A stretch of 21,790 nucleotides of DNA. Source: Oscillospiraceae bacterium (GTDB lineage: Bacteria > Bacillota > Clostridia > Oscillospirales > Ruminococcaceae). The translations under genes and the position numbers were made by a program. Location of the stretch: the NCBI GenBank assembly GCA_016303235.1, contig JAEDMB010000015.1, positions 1 through 21,790 of the forward strand. The letters run 5' to 3'. The notes beneath the pieces are model-generated. The model was not told where the DNA came from. It saw nothing but the letters and a program-made list of their open reading frames with translations, and made no database searches. This document shows positions 7,028-14,499 of the stretch, one piece after another (position 1 is the first letter of the stretch; each line of letters starts with the position of its first letter).

Positions 7028-7846
7028 TCAGATATAATAAACAAGAATTTCGGGCGGATTGAAAAGCCTGAGCTTGCCGAGACCTCCCGAAACAAGAAGT
7101 TTCATGCCGTTTATTTCAAAAACGCCCTTTGAATACTGCGGAAAGAATTTTCTTTCGGGAGAAAGCAGAGGAATACCAAAAAATCTTACTATACCGCCAT
7201 GAACATGACCGCAGAGCGTATAATCAGGATTCAATGCGGAATATGTTCCGGCAAATAAAGGATTGTGAGCTATAAGTATATTAATACACTCACTATCTAA
7301 AGTTCCCAAATCATGAAAAATCTCATCGGCAGAGTATCCGTCAAGATTTTTATATGAATTATTTTTTTTGTATACTGAATATTTCAGCGATGCACCTGTT
7401 ATATTGATTTTCCTGTTGTTTATTATAATGCTTTCGGATTTGTTGTCAAGAATGTGAACGCCGTTATTTTTTAAAATGGATATAAATTTCTTATATTTAT
7501 CGGGATAAAGCCTTTGCATATCGAGTTCATGATTTCCGAATGAAAAATACACGGGAGCGATATTTACAAGTTTCTGAACAAATATTTCCGTACTGTCAAG
7601 CGATTTGCAGTCCCTTGTAATCAAATCACCGCTGAATATAATTATATCAGGTTTAAGAGAGCTGATTTTTTTAATAAGCCTGCTGTTGTTTTTGCCGAAA
7701 GAACGCCTGTGCAAATCTGAAAGGTGTACTATTTTTATTTTATCCTTGTCTGTATTAAAAAATTCGGTTCGTGTGACAAGAATCAGTTTATTTTCTGTCA
7801 GAGCATATATAATAAAAGCCAATGCAATAAATAATATAAATTTCAA
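7028..7846 (-). CDS. membrane-anchored metallophosphoesterase (YkuE-like)
   Basis: A 272-residue calcineurin-type metallophosphoesterase. A hydrophobic helix at residues 2-16 anchors it to the membrane. The metal-binding motifs follow in order: D44-L-H46, G-D74, G-N105-H106-E, H194 (I-A-H-N-P) and G-H214-V-H216-G-G. All dinuclear metal ligands are present, so it should be active. The family cleaves phosphoesters, and some members act on cell-envelope lipids such as UDP-diacylglucosamine; the substrate here is unknown. The frame opens at a TTG at 7870, but that codon lies inside a terminator hairpin. I choose the TTG at 7846, which follows GGAGG by five bases. It comes right after the terminator that ends the pspA operon, so expression may depend on read-through or on a promoter I could not find. 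Confidence 0.85.
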   Translation of the reverse strand: MKFILFIALAFIIYALTENKLILVTRTEFFNTDKDKIKIVHLSDLHRRSFGKNNSRLIKKISSLKPDIIIFSGDLITRDCKSLDSTEIFVQKLVNIAPVYFSFGNHELDMQRLYPDKYKKFISILKNNGVHILDNKSESIIINNRKINITGASLKYSVYKKNNSYKNLDGYSADEIFHDLGTLDSECINILIAHNPLFAGTYSALNPDYTLCGHVHGGIVRFFGIPLLSPERKFFPQYSKGVFEINGMKLLVSGGLGKLRLFNPPEILVYYI

Positions 7847-7861
7847 AGCACCCTCCGGTTT

Positions 7862-7900
7862 AAAAGACAAGGGACTGTAATTTTTATTTTACAGTCCCTT
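7862..7900 (-). terminator. terminator of the pspA operon
   Basis: A perfect 12-bp stem (7869-7880 with 7889-7900, core AAGGGACTGTAA) with an 8-base loop is followed on the minus strand by GTCTTTT. It starts 11 bases after the stop of the 49-residue protein. The U run is broken, so some read-through into the phosphoesterase gene is plausible. Confidence 0.75.
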
Positions 7901-7911
7901 TATTGATTCTG

Positions 7912-8061
7912 TCAGCAAAGACCTGTATCGTCATAGTCCTTCCATTTTTCATAGTAAGCCCTGTTGCTTACGCCACGCCATATAATATATACAACTGAAC
8001 CTATTGCAAGAAAAACTGCAAGGAGAAGCGGAATAAGACCATAGTTTTTCTTTTTGTTCAT
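7912..8061 (-). CDS. 49-residue single-span membrane protein in the pspA operon
   Basis: A short gene starting at ATG 8061 with GGAAGTG upstream, 18 bases after the pspA stop. The product has a basic start (M-N-K-K-K-N-Y-G), one strong hydrophobic helix over residues 9-28, then W-R-G-V-S-N-R and an aromatic, charged tail Y-Y-E-K-W-K-D-Y-D-D ending in Cys. The arginine just past the helix suggests the tail is cytoplasmic, though that is uncertain. From memory, similar small proteins with a Y-Y-x-K-W-x-D-Y tail occur in other Ruminococcaceae; I know of no assigned role. As third gene of the operon it could be a membrane partner or anchor for PspA, by analogy with the small Psp proteins of other bacteria. 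That is inference. Confidence 0.8.
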   Translation of the reverse strand: MNKKKNYGLIPLLLAVFLAIGSVVYIIWRGVSNRAYYEKWKDYDDTGLC

Positions 8062-8079
8062 AAGAATCACTTCCAGTCG

Positions 8080-8757
8080 TCAGTTATTTTTTCCCATTTC
8101 AGCCATAAGTCTCTGAAGTTCGGCATCTACCTTTGAATCTGTCTGGAGCTTTTCAAATTCATCTGAATCATCATTGCCTGAATCAGTGCCGGCTATATCA
8201 GCAAAAGCATCAGCCTCTGCCTCCTTGCGGATAATCTTTTCTTCCATTCTGTTAAACTTTTCAGATGATGAGGAGGAATCTATACCGCCGAGGGACTGTG
8301 CAAGATTTTTCTTTGTATCAGCCATCTGTGAACGTGCGATAAGCATAGCCTGACGGCTTTTAGCTTCATCGAGCTTAGCCTTGACAGCTTCAACCTGATT
8401 TTCAATAGCTTCGGTCTGTGTTGAAATTGTATCATACATTTCCTTATAGTTTGCAACATCTTCATCAGCCTTGACTTTTTTAGCAAGAGCCTTTTTAGCA
8501 AGTTCAGTATCGCCTGCCTGAAGTGCTGATTTAGCTTTTGATTCCCATTCAGCGGAAACTTTCATAGCATCTTCGTACTGTCTTTTGGCAAGTCTTTCGC
8601 TTGTTTTAGCCTTTCCGAGAGCCTCAGTAGATTTTTTGAGTTCCTTCTGCATATCGATTATAATCTGCTTGACCATTTTCTCAGGGTCTTCAGCACGGTC
8701 GATAAGGTCATTTACATTTGACTTGATAATGTCGCCGATTCTGTTAAAAATACCCAT
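8080..8757 (-). CDS. pspA: PspA/IM30 family envelope-stress protein
   Basis: A 225-residue peripheral membrane protein of the ESCRT-III-like PspA/LiaH/Vipp1 family. These proteins assemble into rods or rings on the cytoplasmic face and protect damaged membrane. The N-terminus M-G-I-F-N-R-I-G-D-I-I begins the amphipathic helix that binds lipid, and D-R-A-E-D-P-E-K-M is the typical family turn. Long helical hairpins follow over about residues 25-150, rich in Lys, Glu and Ala. A serine-rich linker near 160 and an acidic tail ending in a short helix complete it. Length matches the family. AAAGGAG precedes the ATG. It is the middle gene of a three-gene operon with a four-helix membrane protein before it and a 49-residue membrane protein after it. 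No pspF, liaRS or other regulator gene is in the window. Confidence 0.93.
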   Translation of the reverse strand: MGIFNRIGDIIKSNVNDLIDRAEDPEKMVKQIIIDMQKELKKSTEALGKAKTSERLAKRQYEDAMKVSAEWESKAKSALQAGDTELAKKALAKKVKADEDVANYKEMYDTISTQTEAIENQVEAVKAKLDEAKSRQAMLIARSQMADTKKNLAQSLGGIDSSSSSEKFNRMEEKIIRKEAEADAFADIAGTDSGNDDSDEFEKLQTDSKVDAELQRLMAEMGKNN

Positions 8758-8773
8758 AGTTAAAATTCTCCTT

Positions 8774-9223
8774 TTATTTTGATTTAAATAGAGCTTTAAG
8801 CATCAGACCTCCGCCTGAGGCGACAAGTCCGAACATAAGTATAAAGGCATAGCCTGAAGAGTGAAGCCAGCGAATCTGTACGCTCATAATGACAGATGCC
8901 AGAATAAAAACGATTCCCAGTACACAGACAATCCAGCCGAAAATTTTCCTGTCCATAATGAAAAGCATAAATACGCCTATAATCAGCGGAACGACTATAA
9001 GACCATTCGGAACACCCCATGAGCCTATATGATAGAAATATCCACCGCCCCATGAAGAAGTTACCCTTATATTCTGAAGTATAAGAAAAAGACCTGCACC
9101 GAACATAATCAGACCTATAAAGAAATTAAGAAGTTCATTTTTTTCCTTTTTTCTTTTCTGATTATATTCACGAAGTTCTTCAAGAGTTTTTTCGAGTTCC
9201 TTGTCATATTTATTTTTAGCCAA
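8774..9223 (-). CDS. four-helix membrane protein, first gene of the pspA operon
   Basis: A 149-residue protein with a charged cytoplasmic N-terminus (M-A-K-N-K-Y-D-K-E-L-E-K-T-L, coiled-coil-like, residues 1-30). Four hydrophobic helices follow, at roughly 35-54, 75-95, 99-119 and 125-146. I recognise no catalytic motif. The frame extends to an ATG at 9253, but that is beside the predicted transcription start near 9249. I choose the TTG at 9223, which follows GGAGG by eight bases. pspA begins 16 bases downstream, so the two are cotranscribed. By position it may sense or anchor stress signals for PspA, as PspB/C or LiaF do in other systems. Those proteins are not visibly homologous, so this is inference. 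Confidence 0.78.
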   Translation of the reverse strand: MAKNKYDKELEKTLEELREYNQKRKKEKNELLNFFIGLIMFGAGLFLILQNIRVTSSWGGGYFYHIGSWGVPNGLIVVPLIIGVFMLFIMDRKIFGWIVCVLGIVFILASVIMSVQIRWLHSSGYAFILMFGLVASGGGLMLKALFKSK

Positions 9224-9255
9224 GCTGTCGCCCTCCAAAAAAAGTTTATGCATAT

Positions 9256-9284
9256 ATTATACATGAAATTCATAAAAATGTCAA
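9256..9284 (-). promoter_or_regulatory. consensus promoter of the pspA operon
   Basis: On the minus strand, -35 TTGACA (9279-9284) and -10 TATAAT (9256-9261) both match consensus exactly, with a 17-base spacer. The start near 9249 supports the TTG at 9223. A perfect sigma-A promoter implies high basal output unless a repressor acts. Confidence 0.88.
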
Positions 9285-9316
9285 GTCAAATTCAAATAAT
9301 TTTTCTAACAAAAAGA

Positions 9317-9349
9317 GTTCCGCTGAACGCTTAGCGAAATCATGGGAAC
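9317..9349. repeat. interrupted inverted repeat upstream of the pspA promoter
   Basis: GTTCC (9317-9321) pairs with GGAAC (9345-9349), and CGCT pairs with AGCG (9321-9324 with 9333-9336), leaving a bulge between 9337 and 9344. On the minus strand it is followed by TCTTTTTG. It could be a second, imperfect terminator after secF or an operator 33 bases upstream of the -35. Weak evidence. Confidence 0.35.
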
Positions 9350-9352
9350 AGT

Positions 9353-9385
9353 AAAAAAGACCGGTTAATTAAAAAACCGGTCTTT
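9353..9385 (-). terminator. terminator of the secD-secF operon
   Basis: The stem AAAGACCGGTT/AACCGGTCTTT (9356-9366 with 9375-9385) has an 8-base loop and U residues after it on the minus strand. It begins 10 bases past the secF stop. Confidence 0.85.
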
Positions 9386-9395
9386 ATAAAGCAGA

Positions 9396-10352
9396 TTAAT
9401 CTTTTTCAGCCTTTCTTTCATTGTGCCATACCCAGAGCATAGGAGCAACGCAGAGCGAAGAATAAGCACCGAGTGTCATGCCGAATATAAGCGGAACAGT
9501 AAAGCTTAAAAGTGAAGTATATCCGTTTACTGCAACAACGATTGTTACAATAAGCATAGTTGCAACAGTAGTAATAGTAGTTCTTATTGAACGTGTAAGG
9601 GACTGTGTACAGCTGAGGTTGACAAGTTCCTGAAGCTTGGCTTTAGGCATAATCTGTCTGTTTTCTCTGATTCTGTCGTAAATAACGATAGTATTGTTTA
9701 TAGAATATCCGAGAATTGTGAGTATAACAGCCATAAAGTTTGAATTTATTTCAAACCCGCATATAATAAATGAACCGTAAACAAGCACCAAATCCTGACA
9801 GAGTGCAATAATTGCACATACACCCGCAGAAAGACCACCTATTTTCTTGAATCTGAAAGCTATGTATATAATCAGGACAACAGCGGAAAGAATAACGGCT
9901 ACAAGGCATTTTAAGAAAAATTCACGTCCCGATGACGGAGCAACGTCATTTGAATCGATAAGCTCTATACCGGATTCCGGATATTTTTCCTGAAGCATAT
10001 CAGTGATTTCAGCCTGTCTTTCAGCAGTAAGACCATTTGCGGAAGTAAAGGAAACAGTTATATTTGAATCTCCTGTGCTGATATTCTGACCGACATTTGT
10101 TTTTACGGTAGTGCCTATAATTTCCTCAATTGAGCTTTTTATACCGTTTTCATCGATTTCGCCCGAATACTTGTAATTCAGAATAGTACCGCCTTTAAAT
10201 TCAATTGCAACATTGATTTTGAGGATAAATGTAGCAAGAATAGTTACAGCTATAAGCGAAAGCGAAATAATAAGAAAAACCTTTCTTGTACCGCAGAAAT
10301 CACGGACTTTTTTAACATTCGGAGAGCCTGTCTGATTTTTATTTTCACTCAT
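9396..10352 (-). CDS. secF: protein translocase subunit SecF
   Basis: A 318-residue inner-membrane protein of the RND superfamily. With SecD it uses the proton gradient to pull exported proteins off the SecYEG channel at the outer face. It shows a first helix at about residues 28-47, then an extracytoplasmic domain to about 145 that starts with the F-K-G-G-T-I-L-N-Y motif. Five more helices follow, including the conserved I-N-N-T-I-V-I-Y-D-R-I-R-E-N segment. Its ATG overlaps the secD stop by four bases (ATGA), so the two are translationally coupled. The operon ends here at a clear terminator. Length is normal for a stand-alone SecF. Confidence 0.95.
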   Translation of the reverse strand: MSENKNQTGSPNVKKVRDFCGTRKVFLIISLSLIAVTILATFILKINVAIEFKGGTILNYKYSGEIDENGIKSSIEEIIGTTVKTNVGQNISTGDSNITVSFTSANGLTAERQAEITDMLQEKYPESGIELIDSNDVAPSSGREFFLKCLVAVILSAVVLIIYIAFRFKKIGGLSAGVCAIIALCQDLVLVYGSFIICGFEINSNFMAVILTILGYSINNTIVIYDRIRENRQIMPKAKLQELVNLSCTQSLTRSIRTTITTVATMLIVTIVVAVNGYTSLLSFTVPLIFGMTLGAYSSLCVAPMLWVWHNERKAEKD

Positions 10353-11785
10353 TTTACAGCACCTCCGTAAAGTTTTTTATTTTTGAAGCATTTGAATTTT
10401 GCGAGTGATGTAACCATAAGCTTTGATGCAAATACACCCATAAGGAAGTTAAGGATAATTCCGACAAGAAGTGTATATCCGAATGAATATATAACGCCTT
10501 CTGTTGTAGCTCCGAATGCCATAAAGAATACATGAAGAAGTTTTGCAAAAGGACTTGAAGGAACTCCGAAAGCACCCATAAGTATAATTGCAATAAATAC
10601 AACAGTAATATTTCCGTCAAATATAGCCGAGAAAGCTCTCTTGTATGCGAGTTTAAGAGCAGAATCGAGAGATTTTCCGGAATTAAGTTCTTCCTTAATG
10701 CGTTCACCTGTGATAATATTTGCGTCAACGCCCATACCGACAGCAAGAATTATACCGGCGATACCGGGGATTGTAAGCGTGGAGCTGTCCATAAATCCGA
10801 ACCAGCCCGATATAGCAGCGAGAGTGCCGGCAACCTGACCTATAAGAGCTATAACAGCAACAAATCCGGGGAGTCTGTAAAGGACAATCATATAAACCGC
10901 AATAAATCCGAATGCGATAAAGCCTGCAAGAATCATTGCATCAAGAGAACCTCTGCCCATAGTAGGGTCCATAGTCTTGAAACTTGAGGTTTCCATTTTG
11001 AAAGGCAAAGCACCTGAATTTATTTTATCAGCAAGACTTTTAGCTGATTCATATGTAAAGTCACCTGATATAACAGCCTGTCCGTCAGTAATAGCAGTGC
11101 TTACAGTGGGGCTTGAAATCATAGTGTTATCCATCCATATGGATATAGGAGTAGATGAACCCGCAAGTTCAGCAGTAGCCGAGGCGAACTTGTCTTTGCC
11201 GGATTCTCCGTCAGTGCTTGTATCGTTGAGCTGGAGCTGTACAACATATTCATAAGCACCTGTTGTATCATTGTACTGACTTCCGGGCTGAGCTGATTTT
11301 ACATCGGAACCATTGAGGATTATATCACCTGTCGGGATAACGTCATTAGTTTCGGGGTCGGTTTCATAATCCGAACCATATCTGAAAGTAAGTTCAGCAG
11401 TTTCGCCGAGTTCCTTAACGGCATTTTCGGGGTCGAAATCGGTTTCGCCTGCCTGCCAAGGGAAACGGACAATAATTCTGTCGCTTTTATCATCGCTGTA
11501 AACTTCATAGTCATTGATATTCAATGAATTAAGTCTGTTTTTGATGACAGCAGTAGCAGCGTCAAGCTGTTGTTCTGTTGCATCATAGTCACCTGCCGGA
11601 TTGAAAGTGACATCTACACCGCCCTGAATATCAATACCAAGTCTTATATCATCAACGCCATTTATTCTTGTTGTGACGATATCGCCGTACTGGGTATCAA
11701 GACCGAAAACAGCGGAATACGCAAAAGCAATTATCAGAGCAAAGACTATAAAGAAAACAGCTTTCTGATTTTTTTTCTTTTTCAC
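10349..11785 (-). CDS. secD: protein translocase subunit SecD
   Basis: A 478-residue six-helix partner of SecF. After a first helix at about residues 8-27 comes the conserved L-G-I-D-I-Q-G-G-V-D-V motif, then the extracytoplasmic P1 head domain. The membrane half starts near residue 280 with the segment G-M-G-V-D-A-N-I-I-T-G-E-R-I-K-E-E-L, conserved in SecD. The protein is shorter than E. coli SecD (about 615), because the head domain is smaller, as in many Gram-positives. The start codon is GTG at 11785, with AGGAGG nine bases before it. A promoter lies just upstream. yajC, often next to secD, is not present. Confidence 0.95.
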   Translation of the reverse strand: MKKKKNQKAVFFIVFALIIAFAYSAVFGLDTQYGDIVTTRINGVDDIRLGIDIQGGVDVTFNPAGDYDATEQQLDAATAVIKNRLNSLNINDYEVYSDDKSDRIIVRFPWQAGETDFDPENAVKELGETAELTFRYGSDYETDPETNDVIPTGDIILNGSDVKSAQPGSQYNDTTGAYEYVVQLQLNDTSTDGESGKDKFASATAELAGSSTPISIWMDNTMISSPTVSTAITDGQAVISGDFTYESAKSLADKINSGALPFKMETSSFKTMDPTMGRGSLDAMILAGFIAFGFIAVYMIVLYRLPGFVAVIALIGQVAGTLAAISGWFGFMDSSTLTIPGIAGIILAVGMGVDANIITGERIKEELNSGKSLDSALKLAYKRAFSAIFDGNITVVFIAIILMGAFGVPSSPFAKLLHVFFMAFGATTEGVIYSFGYTLLVGIILNFLMGVFASKLMVTSLAKFKCFKNKKLYGGAVK

Positions 11786-11835
11786 GTTTTAACCTCCTGA
11801 AAGATAGAAATGTGTCATTTATGACAATTACAATA

Positions 11836-11864
11836 ATTATATTACAAAATTCTCAATAAGTCAA
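11836..11864 (-). promoter_or_regulatory. promoter of secD-secF
   Basis: On the minus strand, -35 TTGACT (11859-11864) and -10 TATAAT (11836-11841) have a 17-base spacer. The start near 11829 gives a leader of about 44 bases. Confidence 0.83.
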
Positions 11865-11912
11865 TAGGAAATATCTATAATTTGATGAAAATAAGGTGAA
11901 AAAAATTCATTC

Positions 11913-11941
11913 AAAACAAAAGGGCGGAAGGAATCCGCCCT
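11913..11941 (-). terminator. terminator of the sugar ABC ATPase gene
   Basis: The stem AGGGCGGA/TCCGCCCT (11921-11928 with 11934-11941) has a 5-base loop, followed on the minus strand by TTTGTTTT. It lies 22 bases past the stop. Confidence 0.82.
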
Positions 11942-11963
11942 GTGTGGAACAGCTTGAAAAAAA

Positions 11964-13103
11964 TCAGCTTACAATAGTTTTTTCTGTTTCCTTGTCGAAG
12001 AGGTGTATTCTGTTCGGGTCAAGAGCAACCTGAATAACGTCCTGAGGCTTAGCAGTTGAACGTGAAGAAACTCTTGCAGTAATCGGGATACCTTCACAGT
12101 TGAGGTAGAGATAAGTTTCAGCACCCATCATTTCAGTGATTTCAACAGTACATGAGATAATACCTGTAGTAGCACTTGAGATATACATTTCTTCATCGTG
12201 AACGCTTTCCGGACGGATACCGAGAACGATTTCCTTGTTTACATAGTTAGCGAGTTCACGGTTAACCTTTGATTCGGGAACGATAATCTGGTACTTAACA
12301 CCCTTCTGAGTTCTTGAATCTTCTGAACCGAATTCAACGACATACTGACCGAGGTCATCTTTAAGAACAGCATCGATGAAGTTCATCTGAGGAGAACCGA
12401 GGAATCCGGCAACAAACTGATTTACAGGATGCTCATAGAGAACCTGAGGAGTATCAATCTGCTGAATGAAACCGTCCTTCATAACAACGATTCTGTCACC
12501 GAGAGTCATAGCCTCTGTCTGGTCATGAGTAACGTAGATGAATGTTGTACCGAGTTTCTTGTGGAGCTTGGAAATTTCTGTTCTCATCTGAGCTCTGAGC
12601 TTAGCATCGAGGTTGGAAAGAGGCTCGTCAAGAAGGAATACCTGAGGTGAACGAACGATAGCACGACCCATAGCAACACGCTGACGCTGACCACCTGACA
12701 TAGCCTTAGGCTTTCTTTCGAGGAGGTGAGAGAGGTCAAGAATCTTAGCAGCTTCATTAACCTTTCTTTCGATTTCGTCCTTAGGAACTTTTCTGAGCTT
12801 AAGACCGAAAGCCATGTTATCAAAAACAGTCATATGCGGATAAAGAGCGTAGTTCTGGAAAACCATTGCAATATCTCTGTCCTTAGGTGCGATATCGTTT
12901 ACAAGACGGTCGCCGATATAAAGTTCACCTTCGGAAATTTCCTCAAGACCTGCAATCATACGGAGAGTTGTGGATTTACCACAGCCTGAAGGTCCAACAA
13001 GGATAATAAATTCCTTATCTTTGATTTCAAAGTCAACATCGGTAACGGCAACGAAACCGCCCGGATACTTTTTATAAATATGTTTTAAAATTAAACCTGC
13101 CAT
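11964..13103 (-). CDS. msmK: sugar ABC transporter ATP-binding protein, MsmK/UgpC type
   Basis: A 379-residue ATPase of the carbohydrate importer family (CUT1). The nucleotide domain shows Walker A G-P-S-G-C-G-K-S-T-T (37-46), Q-loop Q83, signature M-S-G-G-Q (135-139), Walker B V-F-L-L-D-E (155-160) and switch His193. The C-terminal third is the OB/TOBE regulatory domain typical of MalK-like proteins, ending in a D-P-N-R-I-H-L-F-D motif. No permease or sugar-binding protein gene is near, and the gene has its own promoter and terminator. In streptococci and other Firmicutes, MsmK-type ATPases are shared by several sugar importers, and this orphan layout suggests the same. GGGAGGA precedes the ATG. 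Which sugars it serves cannot be read here. Confidence 0.93.
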   Translation of the reverse strand: MAGLILKHIYKKYPGGFVAVTDVDFEIKDKEFIILVGPSGCGKSTTLRMIAGLEEISEGELYIGDRLVNDIAPKDRDIAMVFQNYALYPHMTVFDNMAFGLKLRKVPKDEIERKVNEAAKILDLSHLLERKPKAMSGGQRQRVAMGRAIVRSPQVFLLDEPLSNLDAKLRAQMRTEISKLHKKLGTTFIYVTHDQTEAMTLGDRIVVMKDGFIQQIDTPQVLYEHPVNQFVAGFLGSPQMNFIDAVLKDDLGQYVVEFGSEDSRTQKGVKYQIIVPESKVNRELANYVNKEIVLGIRPESVHDEEMYISSATTGIISCTVEITEMMGAETYLYLNCEGIPITARVSSRSTAKPQDVIQVALDPNRIHLFDKETEKTIVS

Positions 13104-13178
13104 TTAAAGTAAGTCCTCCCATAAAAATTTTTGCTAATCCTTAAACGTAAATGAAAACGCAGTATCAGCTACAATAAT

Positions 13179-13207
13179 ATAATAACAAATATTTCTGAAT
13201 TTTGCAA
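13179..13207 (-). promoter_or_regulatory. probable promoter of the sugar ABC ATPase gene
   Basis: On the minus strand, -35 TTGCAA (13202-13207) and -10 TATTAT (13179-13184) have a 17-base spacer. The leader would be about 70 bases. I see no operator (such as a cre box) that I can support. Confidence 0.6.
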
Positions 13208-13231
13208 TACACTAAATCTCCAAAGTTATGA

Positions 13232-13999
13232 TTATTTGTTTATCAAATATGACGAAAAATATACATATAAATTCTGCAGAATACAGTTATAATCGGGAGG
13301 TTCGAGCAATTTTTCAACATCTTTGTGCATAAGTTCCATAAAGTCTCCGATTGCCAGTTTTTCGGGGATTTGAAGATTTCCCATACAGAATCTGAAAAGA
13401 TATTCAACCTGATTTCCTGCTGATGCGAACATTCTTTTAACCTGATGATATTTTCCCTCTTTAAGCTCAACAATTGCCCATAAATCGTTGTTTTCAACAG
13501 GAAAAACCTTAGCAGGCATGCATACTTCACCATTGCCCAGAGATATGCCGGAAGCGAATAAGTCAATATATTGAATTTTAAAGCATTCGGCAAGTTTCAC
13601 AATATATAATTTAGGAACATGTTTTTCGGGAGTAAGAATTTTGTGTGAAAGCTCTCCGTCATCGGTCAGAAGCACAAGCCCCTCTGAATCCTTGTCAAGC
13701 CGTCCGGCAGGAAAAACCTTTTTTGAAAGTTCGGGCGGAATAAGTTCAAGAACGGTCGGACTGTCGGGGTCATTTGTGGAACATACATATCCGGCAGGCT
13801 TGTTAAGAAGAATATATCTGTTTTTTCTGTATGAAATAATATTTCCGTCATATTCAATTTTATTTTTATCATTGCTGACCTGAAAATCAGCTTTTTTAAT
13901 GACAACTCCGTCAGATTTTACAAGTCCCTTTTTTATTGCCTCCCTTGCCTGACTTCTTGAAAGTATGGAATTGTCTGAAATAAATTTATCTAATCTCAT
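13232..13999 (-). CDS. rsuA: RsuA-family rRNA pseudouridine synthase
   Basis: A 255-residue RNA-modifying enzyme. An S4 RNA-binding domain occupies residues 1-60 (M-R-L-D-K-F-I-S-D-N... R-S-Q-A-R-E-A-I-K-K-G). The catalytic domain carries the signature G-R-L-D-K-D-S-E-G-L, with Asp102 as the nucleophile that flips uridine to pseudouridine. Family members act on 16S rRNA (RsuA, position 516) or 23S rRNA (RluB/E/F). The compact S4 start and the C-terminal M-G-N-L-Q-I-P-E-K-L-A-I-G-D-F segment look closer to RsuA, but the target is not certain. AAGGAGA lies just before the ATG. I find no terminator after the stop, and the sugar ATPase promoter follows at once. A DUF4830-like gene is divergent upstream. 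Confidence 0.88.
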   Translation of the reverse strand: MRLDKFISDNSILSRSQAREAIKKGLVKSDGVVIKKADFQVSNDKNKIEYDGNIISYRKNRYILLNKPAGYVCSTNDPDSPTVLELIPPELSKKVFPAGRLDKDSEGLVLLTDDGELSHKILTPEKHVPKLYIVKLAECFKIQYIDLFASGISLGNGEVCMPAKVFPVENNDLWAIVELKEGKYHQVKRMFASAGNQVEYLFRFCMGNLQIPEKLAIGDFMELMHKDVEKLLEPPDYNCILQNLYVYFSSYLINK

Positions 14000-14076
14000 G
14001 AAATCTCCTTAAAAAATTTTTTAATGTATTTGTCCGGAATATATGGCATATAATATAGCCAAAGGGGGAAATAAAA

Positions 14077-14499
14077 ATGAAAAAATCCTTTAAAATAATC
14101 TTGTCAGCCGGAATAATTCTTACAGCAGTTTTTATATTTATACCGGAAAAGAAAGAAAATCCCGAACCTGTTGCAATGGTATCAGCATCAACATCAGCCG
14201 AACGAATAAATTATTTTGCACTGCACGGTTGGGAGGCTGAGGAAATTTTCAGCAGGGATATAACAATTCCGTCTGAATTCAGTGAAAGCTATGAAAATTT
14301 TGCAAAAATTCAGGATAAGCAGAAACTTCCACTGCGTGAATGTAAGGGAATGGACGCTGTACTTTATACATACAGAATAAAAAACTATGCTCCCGAAAAT
14401 AAAAATCTTCTGGCGGAACTTATAGTATGCGACGGAAAAGCTGTATCTTCTGCAATTTATGCAGAAGATGATTCAGACTATATAATCAGCGTTCATTAG
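14077..14499 (+). CDS. exported or membrane-anchored DUF4830-like protein
   Basis: A 140-residue protein with a basic start and one hydrophobic helix (residues 5-22), which is a signal anchor or an uncleaved signal; no lipobox cysteine is visible. After a short spacer (P-E-K-K-E-N-P-E-P) comes a single small domain from about residue 42: E-R-I-N-Y-F-A-L-H-G-W-E, then I-P-S-E-F-S-E-S-Y-E-N-F, then Y-T-Y-R-I-K-N-Y. This order matches what I recall of DUF4830, a domain of unknown function common in Clostridia. AAAGGGGG precedes the ATG. It is one of the few plus-strand genes. Its stop overlaps the nrdR stop by four bases, and a perfect hairpin lies inside its last 20 codons. A near-palindrome at about 14045-14060 lies in the divergent region upstream. 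Confidence 0.72.
   Translation: MKKSFKIILSAGIILTAVFIFIPEKKENPEPVAMVSASTSAERINYFALHGWEAEEIFSRDITIPSEFSESYENFAKIQDKQKLPLRECKGMDAVLYTYRIKNYAPENKNLLAELIVCDGKAVSSAIYAEDDSDYIISVH
14445..14469 (-). terminator. possible nrdR terminator lying inside the convergent gene
   Basis: A perfect 10-bp stem ATCTTCTGCA/TGCAGAAGAT (14445-14454 with 14460-14469) has a 5-base loop. On the minus strand it lies 26 bases past the nrdR stop and is followed by ACAGCTTTTCC, a weak U tract. It is also codons 124-131 of the DUF4830-like gene. It may end nrdR transcripts, or be an mRNA 3'-end hairpin on either strand. Confidence 0.5.

Noticed and set aside
14045..14060. Near-palindrome GGCATATAATATAGCC between rsuA and the DUF4830-like gene as a divergent operator
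   Set aside because: It holds a good -10 on the plus strand, but I could not find a -35 at proper distance for either gene. The symmetry is mostly TA repeats.
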